Shown here piece after piece: positions 8,859 through 16,535 of a stretch of 64,000 bases of DNA; the first letter of the stretch is position 1, and every line of letters starts with the position of its first letter. The translations under genes and the position numbers were made by a program. The notes below the pieces were generated by a model that did no database searches, was not told the DNA's origin, and saw nothing but the letters and a program-made list of their open reading frames with translations. This DNA is from an uncultured Christensenellaceae bacterium (lineage in GTDB: Bacteria; Bacillota; Clostridia; Christensenellales; UBA3700): positions 62,001 to 126,000 of the forward strand of contig CALWGZ010000005.1 in assembly GCA_944380285.1 (NCBI GenBank), read 5' to 3'.

Positions 8859-8984
8859 CGCGTGCGAAAATGGCTGTCGCGGAGGATATCGGCTGTTTGG
8901 CGGCGCCGAACGCGACTTTTGCGGACATCTTTGTAAAATTTGTGTACAAAATTCAAAAAGCATCTTTTTTTTGCCGCAAAGGTA

Positions 8985-8993
8985 TGTTATAAT
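8985..8993 (+). promoter_or_regulatory. extended -10 promoter of hpf
   Basis: TGT directly before TATAAT (8988-8993). The expected -35 position (8965-8970) is only a T tract, so recognition would rely on the extended -10. A 5-bp GCCCG/CGGGC hairpin (9011-9035) lies in the leader just before the AAAGGAGG site. Confidence 0.55.
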
Positions 8994-9050
8994 ATAGTAA
9001 AGAAAAGTTTGCCCGACCATTCATTCCCAACGGGCGAAAGGAGGAAATTT

Positions 9051-9581
9051 ATGCGTATAGAACTCATTGCACGCAATTACAAGGTCAGCGACAGGCTCGA
9101 AGAGATCATCAACAAGAAAATGGAAAAGTTCGCGAGATATTTCAAGGACGACGCCGTCGCCAAGATCACTATGCGCGAGGTCAAGAACAAGTACGCGATG
9201 GAGATCACGATCTTCTTCGGCGGCGACAATATGGTCCGCTCCGAGGTCATTTCCGACAATATGTACAACAACATCGACTTGGCTCTGCCCAAGATCGAAG
9301 GTCAGATCCGCAAATACCGCACCAAGCTGGGCAAGAAGATACGCCAAGCCGCGCTCGACGAGGCGAGCCTCTATGCCGCCCCCGCCGTCCCCGAAAAGGA
9401 GAGACAGCTCGTCCGCAACAAGACCATCGAACTCAAAAAGATCAACGTGGACGAAGCCCTCGAAGAGATGGAACTCGTCGATCACGACTTCTTCATCTTC
9501 CTCAACGACAAGACGGGACTCGTCAATGTCGTCTACCGCCGCGCGGATGGCAACGCCGGTCTCATCGAATTGGTTTATTGA
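9051..9581 (+). CDS. hpf: Long-form ribosome hibernation promoting factor
   Basis: 176 residues: an N-terminal S30AE/YfiA domain (about 1-95), a short linker, and a C-terminal dimerisation domain (about 118-176, with IELKKINVDEALEEMELVDHDFFIF). This is the long HPF of Gram-positives, which pairs 70S ribosomes into inactive 100S dimers in stationary phase. The ATG at 9051 follows AAAGGAGG; the in-frame ATG at 8940 is upstream of the promoter and is rejected. The last base pair of its TGA is also the first base pair of a GACCGC inverted-repeat element. Confidence 0.95.
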   Translation: MRIELIARNYKVSDRLEEIINKKMEKFARYFKDDAVAKITMREVKNKYAMEITIFFGGDNMVRSEVISDNMYNNIDLALPKIEGQIRKYRTKLGKKIRQAALDEASLYAAPAVPEKERQLVRNKTIELKKINVDEALEEMELVDHDFFIFLNDKTGLVNVVYRRADGNAGLIELVY

Positions 9582-9796
9582 CCGCGCAAGCGGGCAGGTG
9601 AGCAAGGTTGAGGCGGCGGCTTTTACGCAGGGGCTTCACCCCGCCGCTCGCTAAGACCCAAGGGTATTGACCTTCGCGGTCGATGGTTCGCCCCTGCGCA
9701 AAATACGCTCGCCTCAACTGCGAGCACCGACAAACAAACCGACGGAAAACATCCGCCGGTTTTTTGTCGGCTTGCTCACCTGCCCGTTGCGCGGTC
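9580..9796 (+). repeat. GACCGC element, copy A1 (three-stem inverted-repeat element)
   Basis: The ends (9580-9606 and 9771-9796) are inverted copies over 26 bp with one bulge, opening with GACCGCGCAA. Inside, a second stem (about 9608-9635 with 9690-9718) encloses a loop containing GCTAAGACC and AGGGTATTGA. A third hairpin (9727-9770) begins CCGACAAA and ends TTTTTTGTCGG, and its apical part followed by six T looks like an intrinsic terminator. The element starts inside the hpf TGA. Immediately outside it, GCGGTCAATAAAC (9805-9817) is the reverse complement of the 3' end of hpf. Confidence 0.75.
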
Positions 9797-9880
9797 TGAC
9801 GCGTGCGGTCAATAAACTGCGGTTTTGAGCGGATCTTTTCCGCATATTCCGAATTTAATTTGTTGTACGAAAATCGATTC

Positions 9881-10047
9881 GATAAACAGAACCATGTAGC
9901 TTTGAGTGAGCGACTTGGTGCAGGTTTGCGCCGAAAGGGTTGCGAGGTGTACCTCAATGGTACCTGAGCGTTCCGTGAGGTGCAAAGATGCCCAAACGAG
10001 CCGCTCAAAGCGGCGAGAAGTGCCGCACCCCAAAGGTGGTGCGGAAC
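9881..10047 (+). repeat. Dispersed repeat B, copy B1
   Basis: About 167 bp. A clearly homologous copy (B2) lies in reverse orientation at 27647-27813. Shared landmarks, read in this orientation, are GATAAACAGAACC, GCGACTTGGTGCAGG, TTGCGAGGTGTACC, CAAACGAGCCGCT and a CCGCACC/GGTGCGG hairpin ending in GCGGAAC. No ORF is conserved between the copies. Confidence 0.75.
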
Positions 10048-10053
10048 AAAGAT

Positions 10054-10167
10054 GACTCGTCTCGGCGCAAAATCTCATCGTCAAAACTGCTACGCACCGA
10101 CAAAAATGCCGACAGAATAATCCTGTCGGCACTTTTGTCGGCTTGTCCTCACCCCGCTTGCGCGGTC
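10054..10167 (+). repeat. GACCGC element, truncated copy A4 (3' half)
   Basis: Matches the second half of copy A2 (GACTCGTCTCGGCGCAAAAT onwards). It includes the third hairpin, here CCGACAAAAATGCCGACAG pairing with CTGTCGG and TTTTGTCGG, and ends TTGCGCGGTC. The 5' half and the terminal-stem partner are missing and are replaced by repeat B1, so this is a mosaic junction. Confidence 0.65.
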
Positions 10168-10200
10168 TGATCTGGGCTTGGTCTATGTTGTAACAAGTAT

Positions 10201-10350
10201 AAGCGCGCCAAGGTAGCGCGCTTCCATAACGTTGCCAAAGGCAACATTTCACGCTTGCGCGATGCGCAAGCATTTCACGCGGCGGTCAAACGACCGCCGT
10301 ATTTCACGTATGCGCGACAGCGCGGACATTTCACCGCAAGCGCATCTTGC
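10201..10350 (+). repeat. Chain of hairpins joined by ATTTCAC linkers
   Basis: Five consecutive hairpins with different stems: AAGCGCGC/GCGCGCTT, GTTGCC/GGCAAC, GCTTGCGC/GCGCAAGC, CGGCGGTC/GACCGCCG and an imperfect GTATGCGC/GCGCGGAC. The last four are each followed by the identical heptamer ATTTCAC (10246-10252, 10272-10278, 10301-10307, 10328-10334). No ORF or promoter is convincing here. Confidence 0.7.
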
Positions 10351-10536
10351 CGGGCTTGTCCACATGCGCACGGTGCGGTCTGTTTTTGGGCTTGGGTAGT
10401 TGACAGGCAGGCAAGGAGCAAGTGGTTGCATTGTTTTTCGTTATGTGCGAAAAAAATATGAACTCAAACTCTTGACAAACTTTTTGCTTTTTGCAAAGTT
10501 TGTATCAAGCGAATTTAGCGCCTTATTCGCCCTTTT

Positions 10537-10690
10537 CAGCCCGGCGCACAAAGTGAGTAAAGTCGGCTTTGCGGCAAGTCCATCAAGGAAAATTCGGCGA
10601 CGTTTGGAAGCGAATCTAAAGCTCTTACATTGCGATTTGAAAATTATTTTTGCAAGATCGAAAAATTTTGTACTCGATCTCTTGACAAAG
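10537..10690 (+). repeat. Dispersed repeat F, copy F1
   Basis: Shares AGCCCGGCGCAC, AAAGT-GGCTTTG, GGAAAAT-CG, AAGCGAATC and GCAAGATCGAAAAA, in the same order and spacing, with 47260-47420 (F2). Similarity is partial and there is no coding capacity. The stretch 10351-10536 between the hairpin chain and this repeat shows only a GCGGTCTGTTTTTGGGCTTGG unit (from 10375), also seen near 25286 and 25362. Confidence 0.55.
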
Positions 10691-10797
10691 ATTTCATTTA
10701 CATTATTTCTGTTTCACTGATTGCCTACAAAATTTGCGCATCGTAAATGGACAATACTTGCCCGCAGAGAAGCGAGCATATCGCCGGTTGATAACTT

Positions 10798-10923
10798 GAC
10801 CGCGGAGAGTGGTGCGCATTTGTGCCGTTCGGGTTGCGAGGCGGCGACCCAGTGTACTAAAACGTACACGGTCAGCCGCCGAGACGTTCCGAACGGCGCG
10901 AAGGTGCGCCGCTATACGCGGTC
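10798..10923. repeat. GACCGCG palindromic element C overlapping the GNAT 3' end
   Basis: 126-bp imperfect palindrome. Its 35-bp arms start GACCGCG and both run into GCCGTTCGG, with mismatches spread along the arm. The centre holds a GTGTAC/GTACAC hairpin inside GCGGC/GCCGC. On the minus strand the arm encodes the last three codons (Asp-Arg-Val) and TAG of the GNAT gene. The centre resembles the GTTGCGAGG section of repeat B. Confidence 0.7.
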
Positions 10924-11415
10924 AAGCTTCTTGACGAGGATGTAGTCGTCCATACAGTACCCCCGCCCGATATCCGTGACCAGATCGCACTTTTTGACAA
11001 ATCCGCGCTTTTTGTAGACGGCGATCGAGCCGTCGTTATACTTGTTGACGTGCAGCATGATCGAGCTCTCGCCGTGTTTGCGCGCGAGGTCTTCGGCGAG
11101 GTCGAACATCGCCGAGCCGATGCCCCTGCCGCGCATCGATTTGCGCAGATACAGCTTGGAGAGGAAGCACTCTTTTGGAGGGAACTCCAGCCCGATATAG
11201 CCGACCGGCTCACCGTCGACGACGGCGATGTAGTATTCGGCGCCGTTTGCGCATTGCTCGGCGACGGCGGCTGCCGATTGAAAGGTGGCGACCATATAGT
11301 CGATGTGGTCCTTGGCGAGGAAGGTGCCGTAATGTTGGTGCCAGATCTCGTCGGCAAGCGCGGCGACGGTGTCGAAGTCTTGCGGCGAGACCGCTTTTTT
11401 GAATTTCAAGTCCAT
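10912..11415 (-). CDS. GNAT-family N-acetyltransferase
   Basis: 167 residues. The GNAT core is complete: IAVVDGEPVGYIGLE (strand 4 region), LSKLYLRKSMRGRGIG as the acetyl-CoA pyrophosphate-binding motif A, then ALARKHGE-type helix and IAVYKKRGF as motif B. The acceptor substrate is unknown. The predicted +1 coincides with the A of the ATG (leaderless), and no Shine-Dalgarno precedes it. The last three codons lie inside palindromic element C, so the native C-terminus may have been altered. It is divergent from fic. Confidence 0.88.
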   Translation of the reverse strand: MDLKFKKAVSPQDFDTVAALADEIWHQHYGTFLAKDHIDYMVATFQSAAAVAEQCANGAEYYIAVVDGEPVGYIGLEFPPKECFLSKLYLRKSMRGRGIGSAMFDLAEDLARKHGESSIMLHVNKYNDGSIAVYKKRGFVKKCDLVTDIGRGYCMDDYILVKKLDRV

Positions 11416-11421
11416 GCCGCA

Positions 11422-11451
11422 ATTATATTGCCGAGTGCGCCTTCAAGTCAA
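11422..11451 (-). promoter_or_regulatory. promoter giving a leaderless GNAT mRNA
   Basis: On the minus strand TTGACT (11451-11446), 18-bp spacer, TATAAT (11427-11422). Seven bases after the -10 is 11415, the A of the start codon. Confidence 0.75.
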
Positions 11452-11532
11452 GCCCGGGAGGTCGAAAAAGCGCGTTTTCGGACAAAATGCGCCCGTATGT
11501 ACGACGTCTCGCGCGTGCGCGCCGCGCTTTTA

Positions 11533-11562
11533 TTGACAGCGCGCGGCATTATGGCGTATAAT
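11533..11562 (+). promoter_or_regulatory. sigma-A-type promoter of fic
   Basis: Consensus TTGACA (11533-11538), 18-bp spacer, consensus TATAAT (11557-11562). A TAGGAGGC ribosome-binding site follows. Confidence 0.8.
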
Positions 11563-11586
11563 TGAAACAAGCTATAGGAGGCGAAA

Positions 11587-12414
11587 ATGGGCGACAAGGT
11601 ATATTCGACATTGCTCCAAGATGCGGCGCAGATGTTGCGGCGCATTCGTTCCGCGCGCCCTTTGCCGGCGGACGGCGTCGCCTATTTTCGCAACGAGTTT
11701 GCGATCAGCGACGCGCATGACGGCAACGCGATCGAGGGCAATACGTTCACATACGACGAGACGCGCATGCTGATTGAAAAGGGCATAACCGCGAGCGCGC
11801 GTTCCTTCCGCGAGCACGAGGACATCGTGGGCTATAAACGCGCGATCGACATGCTGTACTCGGCGTATGATCGAGGCGTCGATCCGGACGAAGAGTTCGT
11901 CAAGCGCATACATTCGCTCGTGATGAGCGGCAAAAACGGCGCCGGCGAGTACCGCACCGTGCAAAATTATGTCGGCGACATATTGCACGCCGTGCATGTG
12001 CCGTGTTCACCCGGTTTGGTGCCGGCGGAGATGAAGCGTTGGGGCGAAGAACTTGCCGCAGCGCCGACAGGGGACGTTCGGGCGGACGAACAGAGTTTGG
12101 ACAAGCTCTTTCATTCGATAGCGGCATTGCACATCGAGTTTGAGCGCATTCATCCCTTTTTGGACGGCAACGGCCGTACGGGCAGATTGCTTATGTCGTA
12201 TCAATTGATGAAAGCCGGCTTGCTGCCCATAGACATTAGGTACGCGAGGCGCAAGAACTATTACGCCGCAATAGCCGCTTGGCGCGACAAAGAAAAGTAC
12301 GCCCCCGACCCGTCGGCAAAGAGCGCAAAGATGGCGAAATTGATCGCGCTAAGCGAGACCGAATCCATGCAAAAATGGCTCGAAGTGTTCGGGCAATACG
12401 TCGATAACGATTGA
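11587..12414 (+). CDS. Fic-domain protein (class II, self-inhibited AMPylator type)
   Basis: 275 residues. The catalytic loop HPFLDGNGRTGR at 189-200 is intact, which predicts nucleotidyl transfer (usually AMP) from a nucleotide triphosphate to a hydroxyl side chain. The N-terminal GNAIEGN around Glu50 matches the class II inhibitory helix, whose Glu blocks productive ATP binding. No antitoxin-like partner lies upstream; the inhibition is in cis. It is followed after one base by a large surface protein, so the two are probably co-translated. Target unknown. Confidence 0.9.
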   Translation: MGDKVYSTLLQDAAQMLRRIRSARPLPADGVAYFRNEFAISDAHDGNAIEGNTFTYDETRMLIEKGITASARSFREHEDIVGYKRAIDMLYSAYDRGVDPDEEFVKRIHSLVMSGKNGAGEYRTVQNYVGDILHAVHVPCSPGLVPAEMKRWGEELAAAPTGDVRADEQSLDKLFHSIAALHIEFERIHPFLDGNGRTGRLLMSYQLMKAGLLPIDIRYARRKNYYAAIAAWRDKEKYAPDPSAKSAKMAKLIALSETESMQKWLEVFGQYVDND

Positions 12415-12415
12415 G

Positions 12416-15334
12416 ATGAAGAGACTTTTGACAGCGACAATTTTGGTGCTGGTGTGCGTGATCGCACTTTGCGGATGTTCCGCGGGCGAGGACGAGCGCA
12501 CCTATCGCGACGCCGCCGACGGCAGGTACGGCGACGCGCTTTCGCTGTCGGGAGAACTTGCCGAAGACGGCAAGATCGTCCGCGAAGTCGTCTTTGACGA
12601 CCGCCTCGAGGGGTGGCACTACTTGGGCGTGACGGCGCGCGCCGGCGAGACGCTCACCTTTGAACTCAGTGAAGAATATGCCGAGTACGGCTTGACCGCC
12701 ATCGTGGGCAGAGGCGGCGAAGAGGAGCGCACGACGCTCGTCGGCGAAAGCTGCGAGTGGACGCCGTCCGTCTCGGGTCAGGTCGAGGTCTTTCTCGGCG
12801 ACTGCATCGGACGGGACGCGGGCGGATTGACGGTGTCGGGCGGCTATCCTTCGTCCTACTACCGCGCCGGCGTCGACCGCACTTCGGCTGTGAGCGCGGA
12901 CGCGATCATAGACGGCACGACCGCGAGGATATATCTTTGCGGCAACGGTACGGACGGCTATGACGCCGCAAAGACCGCGGTTTGGTGGCGGTCGGCGGCG
13001 CAGCTCGTCTTTGAGTTTTTCGATGTCGATTTCGGCGTCGACGAGGGCGTCCCGATCGACATCTTTGTCACCGGCGGAGAGCTGCGCGCGGACGCCAAAG
13101 AGGGCGCGGTATTCGTTCCGTCGTCCATGGCGGCGGACGTCTTTGATTACGACCGCTTGACGAGCGGCTCGGCGTGGAGCGTGCTTTGCAAGGTCGTCGA
13201 ACTTGTCGCGGGCGGCGAAGTTTCACCCGAAGAAGAACGCTGGATGACGACGGTCGTCTATGTTTTGATGACCGACAACGCGGCGACCGGCGGCGGTTCG
13301 CCCGAGGGGATAGGCGGCGGCGCGACCTGTCTTGAAGCGACGATAGAGGGAGTGGAGCCGGACGTTGCGGCGGACTATGCGTTCGCCGACCTGCTGCACT
13401 CGTTCGGCGCGGACAAGGCGGTGCGGTTCATCTCCGCATACGAGAGCGGCGAAAACTTCGCGGACGCGTTCTATGCCGCCGCGCTCGAGGTCTACGGGCT
13501 GGACGTCGCAAACTTTTTGACCCTTTTCGGGCTTGAAGTTTCGGACGAGGTTCGCGACGCGGACGCGGCGGAGTATGTGCCGGTGCAGAGCAGCTATACG
13601 CTCGGAGCCAACGCCTTCAACGCAACGGGCACCGTCGTCAAGGCGGGCGAGAGCACGGCGTTCGACTTTGCGTCTTCCATCGTGACCACGGCGGCGGACT
13701 GCACAGTCGAGGTCAGGTCGGATCACCCCGAGAGATGGAGCGAGAGAGACGGCATTTGGTACTATACGCCGGCGGCGGGCGAGGTCGAGGACGTGTTCGA
13801 GCTGGTCGTGACCGCTGACGGCGAGGAGCATGCGCTCGAAGGCAAATTGACCTACGACATCACGGTCGGCAACGTCGCGGTCTATGAGAACGTCCCCTAT
13901 CGCGAGATAGACGAGGCGGTCGACGGGTATGAGGACGCTGCGCCGACCTATGTCCGTGCGACGGACACGGCGGGCGTGCCCGAGGCGCAGATCGAGGGCG
14001 ACGAGTCCGTCTATGTGCTCTCCGTGGGCACGGGCAGCATTCAGGTGGACAAGACCGCCGAGTACGAGATACATCTGCGCAGCCGCGGCGTGGTCAGGGT
14101 GGACTTCGGCGTGCCCGAGTATACGTTCACGATGTTCCGCAACTCGTTGACGATAGACGAGTATTTCGGCGAATTGTACTATGTGTTGGAGCTGCAAGAG
14201 GGGGTCGTCTACGATTACGAAGTGTACGCGCTGTCGACCAAGGGCGGCGGCTTTGCGAGCCTCGGCATACGCGAGGCGGGGTCGACCGACGCGGTGACGG
14301 ACATCGGCAAGGACATGTTGATCTATGACGGATACGACCGCGCCGACGTGGACGAATACGAGGCGCTCGACGTCAAGCCGCGCGGCTTTGACATACAGCC
14401 GGCGGAGAGGGTCGCATTTGACAACTCGGTCATCGTCGCCGTCGACGCGCCCGAGGGAGAGACAGAGGCGAAAAACGCGTTGACGGACGGCGACAGACAC
14501 ACCGTCTATCAGGTCGCGAGTGCGGCGGCGGAGCAGAGGTATGCGCTCGCGCTCAACGGCACGCGCTTCGATTGGTTCGGTTTCGACTGCACCGTGGGAG
14601 GGCTCGGCTATCGCGTGCTCGTCGGAGAGAGCGCCGAAGACGCGCAGGAAGCGGCGAGCGGTACGACTCGCGTCGGATTGAATTATGTCGACTTGGGCGC
14701 AAGTTCCGCGGCATATGTCGCGCTGGAATTGACGGCGGACGCGCCTTTTGGCGATTGCGTCGCCGATCTTTCGGTCGGGACGACCATGCCCGAGTGCGAG
14801 GTGGTGCCGTCCGAGGCGTCGGGAGTGTTCTATCAAGGCGGATGGGACGCGCTCGGCGGAGTGATCGGCGTCAACGGCACGGTGCTGCGCAGCTACGGCA
14901 GAGACGCCGCGGTCGAATATTCCTTCCGAGGCGAATACATCGCCGTCTATTGCGCCAAAGGTCCCGACTACGGCAACATGCTCGTCTACCTGGACGGCGT
15001 GCTTCAAACCAATGTCGACCTCTTTTCCGAGCGGGACGAGTACGGCTGCCTCGTCTGGTCACGGCATTTCGGCGCAGGGGGAGAGCATACGCTGCGCCTT
15101 GTTGCGGACACCTCAGAGGACGCGATCAACCTCGATCACTTCGGAGTCATCTTCACCGACGCGGAGCAGGCTCCGCCCGAGTACGGCAACCTCACCTATC
15201 TGATAATCATCCCGGCGGTGCTGCTTGTCGTGCTGATCGTCTGCCTTTGCCTCGACGCCAACGACAGGCGCAAGCGCCGTATGCGGACATCGAGCGCGTC
15301 GGAGAGCGACAAGTCTTCGGACGACAAAAGCTGA
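12416..15334 (+). CDS. Large secreted, membrane-anchored protein with lipobox and C-terminal membrane helix
   Basis: 972 residues. An N-terminal signal peptide ends in a lipobox-like LCGC (Cys21). The body is very acidic. The middle part (about 160-380) may be a degenerate protease-like domain, but I see no HExxH. Around 660-790 a discoidin-like beta sandwich is plausible. Around 800-915 a carbohydrate-binding-like sandwich has the pattern VEYSFRGEYIAVYCAKG and VYLDGVLQTNVDLFSE. A hydrophobic helix (about 926-946) and a basic tail follow. Surface adhesion or polysaccharide binding is an inference. It lies one base after the fic stop, with only a weak SD. Confidence 0.75.
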   Translation: MKRLLTATILVLVCVIALCGCSAGEDERTYRDAADGRYGDALSLSGELAEDGKIVREVVFDDRLEGWHYLGVTARAGETLTFELSEEYAEYGLTAIVGRGGEEERTTLVGESCEWTPSVSGQVEVFLGDCIGRDAGGLTVSGGYPSSYYRAGVDRTSAVSADAIIDGTTARIYLCGNGTDGYDAAKTAVWWRSAAQLVFEFFDVDFGVDEGVPIDIFVTGGELRADAKEGAVFVPSSMAADVFDYDRLTSGSAWSVLCKVVELVAGGEVSPEEERWMTTVVYVLMTDNAATGGGSPEGIGGGATCLEATIEGVEPDVAADYAFADLLHSFGADKAVRFISAYESGENFADAFYAAALEVYGLDVANFLTLFGLEVSDEVRDADAAEYVPVQSSYTLGANAFNATGTVVKAGESTAFDFASSIVTTAADCTVEVRSDHPERWSERDGIWYYTPAAGEVEDVFELVVTADGEEHALEGKLTYDITVGNVAVYENVPYREIDEAVDGYEDAAPTYVRATDTAGVPEAQIEGDESVYVLSVGTGSIQVDKTAEYEIHLRSRGVVRVDFGVPEYTFTMFRNSLTIDEYFGELYYVLELQEGVVYDYEVYALSTKGGGFASLGIREAGSTDAVTDIGKDMLIYDGYDRADVDEYEALDVKPRGFDIQPAERVAFDNSVIVAVDAPEGETEAKNALTDGDRHTVYQVASAAAEQRYALALNGTRFDWFGFDCTVGGLGYRVLVGESAEDAQEAASGTTRVGLNYVDLGASSAAYVALELTADAPFGDCVADLSVGTTMPECEVVPSEASGVFYQGGWDALGGVIGVNGTVLRSYGRDAAVEYSFRGEYIAVYCAKGPDYGNMLVYLDGVLQTNVDLFSERDEYGCLVWSRHFGAGGEHTLRLVADTSEDAINLDHFGVIFTDAEQAPPEYGNLTYLIIIPAVLLVVLIVCLCLDANDRRKRRMRTSSASESDKSSDDKS

Positions 15335-15360
15335 CATACGCTGTCATATTTTCAAGACGG

Positions 15361-15387
15361 AAATCGCCGGTTTTTCGGCGATTTTTT
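15361..15387 (+). terminator. intrinsic terminator after the surface protein gene
   Basis: AAATCGCCG/CGGCGATTT hairpin running into a T tract. Confidence 0.8.
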
Positions 15388-15443
15388 CGTTTTGGAGTTC
15401 AAAACAAAAATCCGCGAATGTAAAATCTATGTAAAATTTTTAC

Positions 15444-15483
15444 GGGGGGGGGGGTTGCGTCTTTTTTGCTCAAATGTTAAAAT
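15444..15483 (+). promoter_or_regulatory. promoter with an 11-G tract abutting the -35
   Basis: Eleven G (15444-15454) immediately precede TTGCGT (15455-15460); a 17-bp spacer leads to TAAAAT (15478-15483) with an extended TGT. The leader then forms CGGTGT/ACACCG just before AAGGAGG. The tract length could vary by slippage and change promoter strength. Confidence 0.6.
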
Positions 15484-15523
15484 AGAATTGAAATCGGTGT
15501 AAAGACACCGAAGGAGGTAAATT

Positions 15524-16225
15524 ATGAGCGAGACGGAAACTCAAGCGGCGATCGACGTGCCGCAACAAGAGACAAAACAAGAAAAGGTCAAAAAGGCGTA
15601 TCGCTATCCCGAGAAATTGCGCCCGTTCGTGCATCCGAAATTGTCGTTGGCGGCGATCGCGTGCGTCTTCTCGTTCGCGTGGGCTTTGATGAGCAAAATC
15701 ACGCTCGCAGCAGACTTTTGGGGTTTCTATTTGCTTCCGTTCGGGGGGATCGCCGTGAATGCGATCTATTCCTTTGTCGCGCTGTTTGTCGGCAAAAAAC
15801 TCCACGGCAAGTTCAACATCATCGATTGGCTCGCGCCGGCGATACTCACCGTGGCGTTCGCGTTTGACCAGATCCAGGCGATAGGGGTGATCGGTCTGCC
15901 GTCCCTACCTCCGGAGTTGAGCGCACAGACCACGTATTGTGCGACATTGGAAGGCTTCATGATTTTTTCGGTCTATCCGGTAGCGGAAGATTTTGTCTAT
16001 TCCGGCGATATTATCATCAGCCATGTGTATCAACCGGCATTGTTGGTCTCGTTTGTGCTCTTGACGATCTTTACGATCATCCCGTCTTTGGTCGCGTCCA
16101 AGCATCAGCCCGGCTCGGACGGAGAGAACAAGACGATGTTCCGCCTGTCCGTCGTGTGGGGCGTGATCTTTGCGGTGATGATGCTGGCGTTGATCATTTT
16201 CGTTATGATCGCCATGTTGCGGTAG
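15524..16225 (+). CDS. Polytopic membrane protein of unknown function
   Basis: 233 residues. An acidic, Gln-rich N-terminus (about 1-35) is followed by about five hydrophobic helices near 41-57, 64-90, 100-122, 170-190 and 205-232. No family motif is recognised. It is a single-gene unit with its own promoter (next to a poly-G tract), a strong AAGGAGG site and a terminator downstream. The loop between helices 3 and 4 (about 123-168) is the likely outer face. Confidence 0.75.
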   Translation: MSETETQAAIDVPQQETKQEKVKKAYRYPEKLRPFVHPKLSLAAIACVFSFAWALMSKITLAADFWGFYLLPFGGIAVNAIYSFVALFVGKKLHGKFNIIDWLAPAILTVAFAFDQIQAIGVIGLPSLPPELSAQTTYCATLEGFMIFSVYPVAEDFVYSGDIIISHVYQPALLVSFVLLTIFTIIPSLVASKHQPGSDGENKTMFRLSVVWGVIFAVMMLALIIFVMIAMLR

Positions 16226-16255
16226 ACGACGGAAAACAAAGCGGGTTTGGATCGA

Positions 16256-16284
16256 GCGCGTCCCGAGAGGGGCGCGCGTTTTTT
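16256..16284 (+). terminator. intrinsic terminator after the membrane protein gene
   Basis: GCGCGTCCC-GAGA-GGGGCGCGC hairpin followed by G and six T. The next 215 bases up to the hrcA promoter show nothing else. Confidence 0.85.
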
Positions 16285-16502
16285 GCCGCATGGCGCTGCG
16301 GGCAAGCCGGACGGAGAGGGCATTGCGCTCATCGGCGCGCGATTTTTTTGCAGAATGCGGCGTTGCGGTCAAAGCCAAAGAGGCGAAGACGCGAGAAATC
16401 GCCTTGCCGTAAAAGTTCTGCCGCGGCGGAGCGTTGCGCGCGCGTTCGGCAGCGCCGCAAAAGAAATTTTCGCTTTTTTGCAAAAAAATGTGTACACGAG
16501 AC

Positions 16503-16530
16503 TTGACAAGCGCATATATTGGTGTATAAT
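16503..16530 (+). promoter_or_regulatory. promoter of hrcA-grpE-dnaK-dnaJ
   Basis: Consensus TTGACA (16503-16508), 16-bp spacer, consensus TATAAT (16525-16530). The predicted start site falls at the left edge of the CIRCE operator. Confidence 0.85.
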
Positions 16531-16535
16531 AAGAT

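Noticed and set aside
6125..8956. 943-codon open frame on the minus strand opposite the ROK kinase, rng and the cupin
   Set aside because: Composition is that of an antisense shadow of GC-rich genes (Asp/Arg/His/Val rich, no motif), it spans three strong genes and their gaps, and it has no RBS.
8940..9050. N-terminal extension of HPF from the ATG at 8940
   Set aside because: It lies upstream of the -10 box and the strong AAAGGAGG site precedes 9051.
12500..13600. M60-type metalloprotease domain in the large surface protein
   Set aside because: General resemblance only; the required HExxH zinc motif is not present.
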